DNA of 64,000 nt from Pseudoips prasinana (taxonomy: Eukaryota; Arthropoda; Insecta; Lepidoptera; Nolidae): the NCBI GenBank assembly GCA_951640165.1, contig OX621252.1, forward strand, positions 32,447,934 to 32,511,933, written 5' to 3'. Each line of letters starts with the position of its first letter. Position 1 is the stretch's first letter. Position numbers and translations under genes: made by a program. This document shows positions 10,834 through 19,562 of the stretch, in pieces. A model generated the notes under the pieces. It had not been told where the DNA came from, made no database searches, and saw only the letters and a list, made by a program, of their open reading frames with translations.

Positions 10834-12540
10834 TGTACTTTTTAGTTATGAGTTCCTAGCTAGTTTCAAAAATAAGTTAACCACATTATATATTATAATT
10901 TTTGTTCTTAATATTTATGTTTTTTTTTTAATATTTTTATTATTCATTATCTAGATTTAGTTATTAAATATTATTCATTCATTTATCTATTTCACTTAAA
11001 ATAGAGTACAGTGGTGGTCTTACTATTAGGTTAGTCTCATAAATTTTACTCATAAACAACATGCGAAATGTGTGATTGTTATTTGTCAAAGGTAAACGGC
11101 AGGTCTGTATGGGATTTTTGTACCGCTAGTAAAATTTCGTGTTTCGGGATATTTTATGTTTTAATTGGTAGTTAATGTGATAGAAAAGGCATTTTTAATT
11201 TCTTAGATTATTAGAAGCTGGGATATAAAAGTTATAGCCAGTTTTATTTTAAGGTTACGTTTGGTAATCTGTGGGTCAACGCCATGACCGAGGATACATT
11301 GCAGTTCGAAAATCACTCTTACTGCCTAGGTAATAAAGATACTGTAAATATCAAAGTGTGTCGACTGATGTGGTAATGAAATGCTAGTGTTAACTTGTGT
11401 ACTAATGAAGATTGTTACATATTATATTTACATAAACATTATGGTTATGGTTATAAAGTAAAATATGTTGTCGCTCTTTTAGTAGTCTTTACATGGATTT
11501 ATTCCGAACCTGCCCCGGAAACCCTAAGCGGGTCGCAAGTTAAGTTAGGAATATGCAAAAATCTATTATTTGTTGAAATAATGAAAAATTCTTTATTTCC
11601 ATTAATTACAAAGTTCATACCCCAGTGTACATTTGTGTGAGGTTGCGAGGGGTTTTATACGAGGTTTTGAGTGGAGGTAAATAAAACAATAGGTTCTTTG
11701 TTTTTTGTAACTACATTTATTTTATTAGTATTATTATTAATTCATCCTTAGTATTACTTCATCTAAGAACATCTTCATATAAGTACCAAACAATAATTAT
11801 CACGTAGCACAAAGCAACATTGGGTTTATTGAGAACTTCACTCACTCTCATCGGATAAAGCATGTCTTCTTAGTCGGGGCAAGCGAATGTAGCAATTAAC
11901 ACATCGCAAACTCGTCATTTTAATTAAATGATAAAGAGTCCATTTTGTGAATCCACTGTCAACAGATATAATTATATTATAGTACGGAGGATAACTCAAC
12001 GTAAAAATTGCAAGATAATTTGCTAAATTGATGACATGTATCAAAACAACAACAATAAATACCTGACAGATTGTCTTTGCCTGTCATAAATAATTGCCAT
12101 GAACAAAAAAATATTGACGAAGAAAATCGTTCCTATTCTAAATCATTAATTATTACGATTTAATGCAACTATTGTGCTTTCAAAGGTATAATAAATAAGT
12201 ATATAATTATATCATTTATATGCAATGTTGTTCCCATTTAAAAATAATTAATTATAATTTCGATATTTATATTATTTTACACATGGCAATTTCTGAAAAC
12301 GTAACTGCGTTTAGTTTACCATTTAATTACGTTTATTCATTGAAAATAATTGAAATATTATTTTTGATTTTATTAATTAATCCCTAGTTCTAAAAATATT
12401 ATACATACATGAAAATTAATGCCTTAGTTGTCTTAATAAGTGGTACAAATTATGTAGCTGAACACCAAAATAAGTATGCGGTACGATTTTTGCCATTCAC
12501 ATTTTACACAAATAATATAATTAATTAAATAAATCACAGT
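10834..12540. other. AT-rich stretch, no gene or repeat recognised
   Basis: Only short frames (such as 11395-11640 plus) without domains or splice-bounded coding character. It lies inside the last intron of the sidestep-like gene. Confidence 0.4.
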
Positions 12541-12547
12541 TAGTTTT

Positions 12548-12737
12548 TTTTTAAAGACAACCCTTGCACTATGGAATCTAATCCCTGTGTTTCAGGGTAC
12601 TTAACAACATATAATAGACGGACACAAATTACATCCAGACTCAGAACAACTATTTATGGGTCACCCAAGTAGTTTACCGGCGCGGGACACGAAGCGGCAA
12701 CGCGACTGCCTTAGCCGTTGCGTCTCACGTGCAGTCA
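12548..12737 (-). repeat. tRNA-derived SINE, family A
   Basis: Reverse copy. T-run at 12545-12552 (A tail), then the family body and the tRNA-like head ending 'cacgtgcagtc'. More diverged than the copies at 3745 and 61110. Confidence 0.75.
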
Positions 12738-12834
12738 AAAATTTGATTTGATTGACTAGAATGATTTTTCTAGGAGCCACAGTCAGAGTTGGTTTTTGAA
12801 CTTTGCCTCTGAAAAATGTCTAATATTTTGCGGC

Positions 12835-13227
12835 AAAGCATTAAACACTTTCACACATATGAACTTTTTTGAAATATTGTATTAGTTATCATGTTGCGAG
12901 GAAAAACATCTTTAGCTCTAGTAAATACTGTGGCTGGGTTTTCACAAATACACCAATTTGAAAAATGTACAAACACACTAGTCATAATGTTTAGTCCTTT
13001 TAACAATGATTTACATGAGACAAACGGAGGAGTACCTGTAGTTGCTTTAACGCATTTTTTTGCCATAGAAAAGCTCTCAATTTATCCGTTGAATTGCCCC
13101 ATAGATATGCCATCAATATCGATTGGTAATAAGGCTGTTTTGCGAAGTCGTGACAAAACGTATACAAACCTATTGATTCTGATGCATATTTGATCAATGT
13201 GCAATTTCCAGTCACAATAACGATCAA
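12835..13227 (-). pseudogene. Decayed LINE reverse transcriptase relic
   Basis: The minus strand reads LMAYLWGNSTDKLRAF and QKNAL, then in a shifted frame VSCKSLLKGLNIMTS. These match the YGVIFWGNSTDKEKIF...ESCQPLF...KILTLP blocks of the LINE at 55232-56089. At least one frameshift separates them. It shares flanking 'ggcaaagcattaaacacttt' with the relic at 6260. Confidence 0.65.
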
Positions 13228-13355
13228 CTGTTATTAGTCCGATTAAGGAATGACTCAAAGGAGGGTATAGAGTGCGTGAGCGGGAACCTAAGGGATATTT
13301 TCAGAAACTTGTTTAGAGTACTTAGAGGGAAAACATACTAAAAGTCCTGACGTCT

Positions 13356-14238
13356 AGGAGGTGAGGCGGAGAGACCTCAATTTTAGGTTATTTGCTAATA
13401 TCTTTAAAAAGGTGCGTCTTAGCAAAAAATATTCTGAGATAAAATTAAAGCTTACAAAATTCACTATTACTTTGATCGCATATACTTTTTCATATTTCCA
13501 TTCGTTTATGAGCTACATGCTCCAGAAATATAGAAAATTTAAGTTATTCAGCGGAACTCTTACAGATGCCTTGAGAAGTTTAGGAGACCTGATATGCTTC
13601 TGGAGGGAGGTGTGCTGGATGGAGTGAAGGCCGTCATGGCTCACATACAATGGTCCTCATCGGGACTAAGTGCGGAAACCAAACCCACTAACATATTAGT
13701 TGGAACAAATGATGATGAGTTATTCAGCGTGATGACCATTACCTGATGCCCGAATTATCTCAAAATTTATTTTAACATAAGCTGGGAGTACCTCCACGAG
13801 GTAAGGGCGGTAATAGTAAGATATCGCGTTTTTTTGTAACAGCAGATAACTGAGCTTAGGCGGGAAAAACATCATGAAGATTGCTTTTCGCTCAATGCTC
13901 ACTGTAGGAAACGCAACCTTACTGGCTAAAACTGAAAAATGACGATGAATGAATGAATGACAAAAAAGGAGATGCAATAGCATGGATATGAACACATCCT
14001 CTTCTTACACTCATTTACCGGCTACGATACAACATCATATTTCAAAACATTTTTTGATTGCACTTTTGTTTGCACAGAGCCTGTAGTTTGAAAACGGATG
14101 GGATATGGAAAAGTATCAAAGTTATAGAAAATTTTATAAGCTTTCATTTCATCTTAGAACATTTTTTGCTACAACTCGCCATTTTTGAAATATTAGCGTA
14201 AAACCTAAAATTGAGGTCTTTGACCACCTCCCCTTCCT
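13356..14238. mobile_element. Old element with long diverged inverted arms
   Basis: 13356-13520 and about 14070-14238 are reverse complements at about 70-75%, with shared 'gacctcaattttaggtt' and 'tagcaaaaaat'. The roughly 550-base interior has no transposase. Either a decayed DNA transposon or two opposed copies of one repeat. Confidence 0.6.
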
Positions 14239-14239
14239 C

Positions 14240-15235
14240 AAAGTAAAAGCAAACAAAGTGCATGTATAATGAGTTATATCTGGTATGACATTAATATAGA
14301 AAAGAAAAAGAGTCCATGCTTATTTACGAGATAGTCCGATTGGCAATATTTAATTAGAGTTCCACATTCCAGAGTGGCATTTTTTTTTACTGTTTTCTTT
14401 TTAATCTATATTTTTTAATCTGGGATATGATAATGAATAAATAAACATCCGGGCCAAATATCACGTTAATACAAGCAGCTCTTTAAGCTGAGAGATAAGT
14501 CAGTCATTGTTATTGTTATATGACTGCAAATTTCGCAATCTCGTGATTTCATTCAGATATTTGATATCATGAGGATTGTTTAGCGGCTTGCGGTGGTACA
14601 GAGTACTAAAATTAAACCATCTAAAGACTTAACCTGGCTTTATGAAAAATTCGATTCAATTCAAAATTAAAATGCTCGAACTGAGATCGACTACGGCTCG
14701 ATTCAAAGTTGTCCCTTGCAACTTGTGTACAGTTACTCCCCAACATAATATTAAAGGTAACATTTTCCTTTAAATTTTACCTTGTCCACAAAGCGCATGA
14801 AATTCGGTAGTTGATAGTTCGATTCTCACACCAACCAAAGGGACGTTGTTCTTTATATTTTAGTTATTGCATTTAAAACTTTTCGATTTCGGTAGGTATA
14901 CCTATATATAGTTTTTCAATTGAAGTTAAGTACTAAATCGTTTGAAGTTGGAGATGGGCGACCGTGTTAGACGTTAGATACTTTAGGTAGTCCAATATAC
15001 CTAATAGATACTTTAGTATATCTCCATCAACACTCACACGCACAGTCATACGAAGTTTTCGTCTTTTCATCGTAATTTTCTACTGTTTTAAAACCTATAT
15101 GTGAGAATAATTGTTACGCAACTTTAAATCGATATAGCTCCTAAACGGCCGGTCAAATCGAAAAATGTTGAAAGAAAACTAAAAATGTATTTTAAATACC
15201 TATTCAACGATACCCCACATGACATAGTTTGTTGA
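14240..15235. other. No gene seen
   Basis: AT-rich, with no coding frame or repeat match in the window. Confidence 0.4.
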
Positions 15236-15239
15236 CTTT

Positions 15240-15460
15240 AATTTTTTAAATTTTCTCAATATGGCGCCCAGTAGTCGTCATATTGAATTTTCACTAACGT
15301 CATGTCTTTAGTGACACTTTCCGGACTGAAAGGAATCGATAGACGTGCGAATCATTAAAATCGGTCCAGGCGTTTGGTCTGTATAGTGCTTCAAAGGAAC
15401 ATACATACATACATAGCCTGATAAACACATTACCCTTTGCGTCCCGCAGTCGGGTAAAAA
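15240..15460 (+). repeat. RTE-like LINE 3' end
   Basis: Contains 'aaaatcggtccaggcgtttg', 'acatacatacatacatagcc' and a terminal 'cgggtaaaaaa', the familiar end of lepidopteran RTE-type repeats. It abuts the LINE fragment at 15462. Confidence 0.5.
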
Positions 15461-15485
15461 AGACATTACAGATAGTTTCACTAAG

Positions 15486-15827
15486 ATGTTAGAATTAGAC
15501 TGTAATAAAATAATATTGTGTGCCTTCCCCTATGTGTCCAATGTGCCTGATAGTACCAATAATTATATCCACAAGCTAAATATGCACCTACAGTTTTTGG
15601 TTAGCCATTATAGTAATAAATTTATATTTTTGGACTCAAATAGTTTTATAGATTCTTGTAGGGTAACCATGAGTACAGTTACTGTCTCAAGAAAATTTTT
15701 GAACATACTTGCAACTTTAGTAGCTGCACATATTAACTCAGTCATAAGTAGTATGACGAAGTCACTTTTTAAACCATCTTTTAGTAATGTTATTAAAATC
15801 AATTTAGTTAGTAGTTTAAACATGTAA
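15486..15827 (+). pseudogene. LINE ORF1 C-terminal fragment
   Basis: 113 codons. The peptide around IILCAFPYVSNV and LVSHYSNKFIFLDSNSF resembles the later part of the SGNH-hydrolase-like domain found in ORF1 of CR1-type LINEs; a similar decayed domain with its GGTND block is at 23090-23745. The N-terminal part is missing, so the first ATG is probably an internal Met. A poly(A)-tailed retroelement relic rather than a host gene. Confidence 0.55.
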
Positions 15828-15829
15828 GC

Positions 15830-15979
15830 ATGACAATAGAGAAGTGTGATAACTTTCTAATTCTATCACATCAAAATATAAACCGCTTCTCTAGCAAAAT
15901 TCTAGACATAGAACTTTTTAATGAAAAATATGAAATAGATATCCTTTGTTCAATTGTTTTATATAAATGTGTTACGTGA
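15830..15979 (+). pseudogene. LINE ORF2 start (endonuclease N-terminus)
   Basis: The ATG lies 3 bases past the ORF1 stop. The frame reads LILSHQNINRFSSKILDIEL then EKYEIDILC, the typical opening of an apurinic-type LINE endonuclease (SHQN-x-x-FSSKI...DILC). It breaks after codon 41 into 3' UTR sequence and stops at 15977-15979. Confidence 0.65.
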
Positions 15980-16624
15980 ACTATCTGTAAATGATTGCTA
16001 TCATATACTTAATTTCAAATTATTGACTCTGTCTCAAAATGAATAATGTTATTGTTTCGAAGTTTTTCTTTTGTATACCTAAATATAATCTAAAATAATA
16101 AGCATTCAGACAATCGATCGAGCATATATTGTGTTTGCCTACTAAATAATTACTCTAATTGGACCAAATCCCGTGTTCATGCCCGCTTGAGTATGTTTCG
16201 CCGGACCGTCTCAACTGGGTCGTGTTGAAACCGGTAGTAGATGAACCCACTGAGTTTGTTTCGCTGGGTCTTCTCAGTTGGGGCGCATTGGATCCGGTGG
16301 TAGCATTAAAGCGCGACCGTCGTTATTAACACAAGGTCCGTCATAATAATAATACCTTTAATATAGACATTAGACTTAAACTAGATAATTAAACATAATC
16401 TCTTGACAATAACTTGATACGAGCTAGCTAAATATCATTGCTGTAATAAAATAAATTTTATAAATGTTTTCATACAATATGTACCTAAATATCTATGTTA
16501 CTAGAAATAATATCTAATGTATACAACTATATTACTACAAACATGTTCTGACTATTTACAAGCGCTTTTTTAAAGTCTACGTGAATAAAAACCTTTTTTA
16601 GTTTATTTTATTTCATGTATGTAA

Positions 16625-16860
16625 AATTTCCATCTATATACACGATTGCAAAGCTGAAGTGGCAGTGGGCGGGACACAGATCGTAGGACTGCCACGAACC
16701 GTAAGACGCAGTGTGTGCATATGCAGGCCCAATCTGCGTCTTTGTGAGAGTCGCTGGAAACCGCTGGATATTGATAGCGCAAGACCGGCAATTATCGTTG
16801 GGTAAGTCTTTGTCCAACAGTGGAGGTCTTTCGGCTGTTATGAATGAATTAATCATTGCA
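16625..16860 (+). pseudogene. RTE-clade reverse transcriptase C-terminus
   Basis: The forward frame from about 16648 reads KLKWQWAGHRS with later RWKPLDIDSARP and VFVQQWRSFG. This is the conserved end of RTE/BovB-type polyproteins (WQWAGH...RW...QQW). It contains stops. It follows directly on the LINE tail at 16612. Confidence 0.65.
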
Positions 16861-17164
16861 AATTCTAAAGAGCACTACATAATATAATAACAATTGAAAT
16901 TGAACTTAAATTTGTCGATACTATTTTGTTTTAAGCAATTTTCAGAGATTTTAGATATATTTTCCTGTCGAGCAAAATTAGTTGCAATGAATTGTGTTAT
17001 GGGATCAATGATTTTCTTCAATATGCAGTCAATTTTAGCGTATATTATTCTTAACAAGATGAACCTCGTATTAGTTAAAACTTGCGGATTGCACAAAAAA
17101 TATCGGTACGGCAATCAAATCCGCAAAATCCTGGGTTCAAAATCATATAGCCCACACGTAGGTA

Positions 17165-17385
17165 TAAATAAGATGGCGTGGTTGGCAGACACTTGCTTTT
17201 CACACCGCAGGTCGTGGGTTCGATTCCCGCCAAGGACAGATGAACTGTTTGTCCTGAGTGTGGGTTTATCTATATAAGTATTCATTTACAATAGATAACT
17301 AGTATATGTAGTATGTCAATTATCTGGTTTCTACAGTACAAGCTCTGCTTAGTATGGGATCAGATGGCCGTCTGTGAAAATGTAC
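17165..17385 (+). repeat. tRNA-derived SINE, family B
   Basis: Head 'gatggcgtggttggcagaca', B-box 'gtgggttcgattcccgcc', the family body, and a tail with 'gtacaagctctgcttagta'. Confidence 0.85.
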
Positions 17386-17684
17386 AACGATATTATTATT
17401 ATATCATTACATATTGTGCTCTTAGCTATACGTAGCTCACTACTGGAACTTCAAACTGATATACAACTGAAACAAAAGAGATATAACGAGAATATTACCA
17501 AACTCTTGTGGCCAAAACTTGAGCTATAAACACAAAAGTTAAGTTATAAATAAGTAGGTAGCTATTTATTTTATTTAATAACTACTATAATGTTCATAAA
17601 TTTTTTCTTCCTGGTAACAAGTAATTTTCTACGTCAGTTTGTACCCATAGATCATATATGATCATCACAATGATCTTGATTGCC

Positions 17685-17813
17685 CTCGTGGCGCAGTGGT
17701 AACGATAGGCAGCTCGGTATTTTCTCGACGCCCTGGTGTCTCAGATTTGAACCCATGTTCGTAACGGGCCGATGTAATTGCGAGAACAGAACACTATTTT
17801 GGAGGTCTATATA
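17685..17813 (+). repeat. tRNA-like SINE head cut by the Gypsy insertion
   Basis: 'gccctcgtggcgcagtggta' (A-box-like) and 'agatttgaacccatg' (B-box-like) at tRNA spacing, then SINE body to 17813, where the 5' LTR begins. Confidence 0.55.
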
Positions 17814-18040
17814 TGTGGAATGCTAGATGAAATGGAACGTTAGTGAGTGAGAGAGAAATGTAAGTAATGAGTGAAAGAGAGGAATGAATGTCGAAGAAAG
17901 GTGACAGTTGGTTGAAGAGTGTGGCTACTAAGACGGAACGAAAGGACGACAAGAATAGACTGTAATTATTTCTCTTTGTCTTTGTGGATAACCCGAAATA
18001 TAATTTTGTGTGGAACTTTACCTAGTATTTTATTCCTACA
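17814..18040 (+). repeat. 5' LTR of the Gypsy element
   Basis: 227 bp, starts tgtgga and ends cctaca. It differs from the 3' LTR only at 18023 (T versus C at 22798). Confidence 0.97.
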
Positions 18041-18043
18041 ATT

Positions 18044-18061
18044 TGGGGGCTCGTCCGGGAT
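18044..18061 (+). promoter_or_regulatory. Primer-binding site, tRNA-Pro type
   Basis: tgggggctcgtccgggat begins 3 bases after the LTR. It is the 18-base complement of the tRNA-Pro 3' end that murine gammaretroviruses use. Confidence 0.9.
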
Positions 18062-18143
18062 ACCACAACAAGAGGAAATAAGAAGGGATTACGAAGATTG
18101 AGGACGATTGTCTTGCTGATACAACGAGGCGACGCGACGACCG

Positions 18144-19562
18144 GTGCGGTTTCTAACCTTACCATTTTGTCAACGACGGTTTCCATACGACGATTTGAAC
18201 GACGCGACGATACCCACTGACCGTGAAATGGTAAAGGGCAAGGTACGCAGCCGACGGGCTGATTGTGAGGACGCAGAGGGAAGCGGTGCAGGCGCATCTT
18301 TAGTACAGAAGGGAGCCCAGAGCACGTTTGCTTATTCAGACGAGCTGGTGCCGAAGTTCAGTGGACAAAATAGCATCGATTCCACGCAACGATGGATTCA
18401 GGACATCGAAGATAACGCGGAGATATTCGAGTGGTCGCCACTGCAGCTACTAATAGTGGGACGGAGGTCTCTGGTCGGGACAGCAGCGCTTTGGTTGCGC
18501 TCAGAAAAACCCTTCAAATCATGGGATGAACTGAAAGCCGGATTACTGACAGAATTTCCCGATTCATTTGACGTAAAGGCTATACACGAGATGATGGCTG
18601 CTAGAAAAAAAAAGCCAGATGAGAGCTGTATCGACTACTGTCTAGCTATGAAGGAAATGGGTAAGCGAGGGAAAATGCCCGATTACGTCGCTATTAAATA
18701 TATAATAGACGGCATAGTGGACGTAGAAACCAATAAAATTATGTTGTACGGGGCCACGACCTACGCTGACCTAAAAGCAAAACTTAAAATCTATGAGACG
18801 GTGCGTGAGAAGATGGCTGCAGCTGTGGAGCGACAAAAAGCACATCAAAACACGACCACCCGAAGTTATAACGGTGATCGCAGCACGAAGTCGACGAAGT
18901 GCTATAACTGTGGGGAAAATCAGCATATATCTGCGCAGTGTCCACACAGAGAGAGAGGTGCGAAGTGTTTTCGTTGCAATGATTTTGGTCATAAATCATC
19001 AGAGTGCACAAAACCTGAGAATCGTCAACATTCCAATTTCACGACGAGCGGGAACCGTGGTGAAGTTCGTTCAAATTCAAGATGGCGGAACGACAATGTA
19101 ACGCAGTCTCATTCCGAAACCAAACGTACGATGTTCACGAGAACTGCCGAAGCCGAACGAAGCAGTAAAACCAACATAACGGAAATTTATCGGGTTGCCG
19201 AACCGAGACGAACGAACACGAAAACACCCGAACAATGTGTCATGGCGGACGGAACCATAGATTGGAGATTGAGTGAACAAACGTGTCAACGAGGTCAATG
19301 GAACGGAATGGATTACGTAATGTCAAATACGAAAAACGTAAACAATACATCGAAGCCGGTAAAACACATAGAATTTTTGGAAAATAAAGCGTTTTCCTCA
19401 GCGGGGCTTATCGATACGGGGAGCGAAGTAAATCTGATGACCAACGAAGTGCATATGAAGATCGGTTCACCGAAATACGACGACGAACAATGTGTATCAT
19501 TGAGTGGACTTGGACAGTTAGAGGTTATTCCTTTGGGAAAAGTGACTTTACTATTAAAATAG
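18144..19562 (+). CDS. gag: Gypsy Gag with the start of protease
   Basis: 472 codons from the first ATG; a second in-frame ATG at 18228 may be the real start. Residues about 55-240 form a capsid-like, helix-rich region. Two CX2CX4HX4C zinc knuckles begin at residues 253 and 275 and should bind genomic RNA. The C-terminus carries LIDTGSEVNLMT, with the retropepsin aspartate at residue 424. The frame ends at 19560-19562 before the second half of the protease; that half (LPYNVIIGQEFL) lies in the pol frame. Translation in this frame alone therefore gives Gag plus an incomplete protease. Confidence 0.93.
   Translation: MRFLTLPFCQRRFPYDDLNDATIPTDREMVKGKVRSRRADCEDAEGSGAGASLVQKGAQSTFAYSDELVPKFSGQNSIDSTQRWIQDIEDNAEIFEWSPLQLLIVGRRSLVGTAALWLRSEKPFKSWDELKAGLLTEFPDSFDVKAIHEMMAARKKKPDESCIDYCLAMKEMGKRGKMPDYVAIKYIIDGIVDVETNKIMLYGATTYADLKAKLKIYETVREKMAAAVERQKAHQNTTTRSYNGDRSTKSTKCYNCGENQHISAQCPHRERGAKCFRCNDFGHKSSECTKPENRQHSNFTTSGNRGEVRSNSRWRNDNVTQSHSETKRTMFTRTAEAERSSKTNITEIYRVAEPRRTNTKTPEQCVMADGTIDWRLSEQTCQRGQWNGMDYVMSNTKNVNNTSKPVKHIEFLENKAFSSAGLIDTGSEVNLMTNEVHMKIGSPKYDDEQCVSLSGLGQLEVIPLGKVTLLLK

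Larger units (their letters stand above)
15462..16612 (+). mobile_element. Internally deleted CR1-like LINE
   Basis: The order is the end of ORF1 (15486-15827), the start of ORF2 (15830-15979), then directly the 3' UTR (from about 15968) and a TTTTA-rich tail at 16590-16612. Nearly all of ORF2, with endonuclease and reverse transcriptase, is absent. The 3' UTR matches 26833-27283 and the minus-strand copy 43975-44640. Confidence 0.75.

Noticed and set aside
10329..10845. Two similar open frames on opposite strands (MLCSIIRIYFIF...)
   Set aside because: They are the two arms of one palindrome, so each is the mirror of the other. Composition is AT-driven.
12891..13193. 100-codon plus-strand frame
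   Set aside because: The minus strand of the same bases matches LINE reverse transcriptase blocks; the plus frame is a shadow.
18771..19298. Antisense and shifted frames within gag
   Set aside because: Shadows of the gag coding frame, with no domains.
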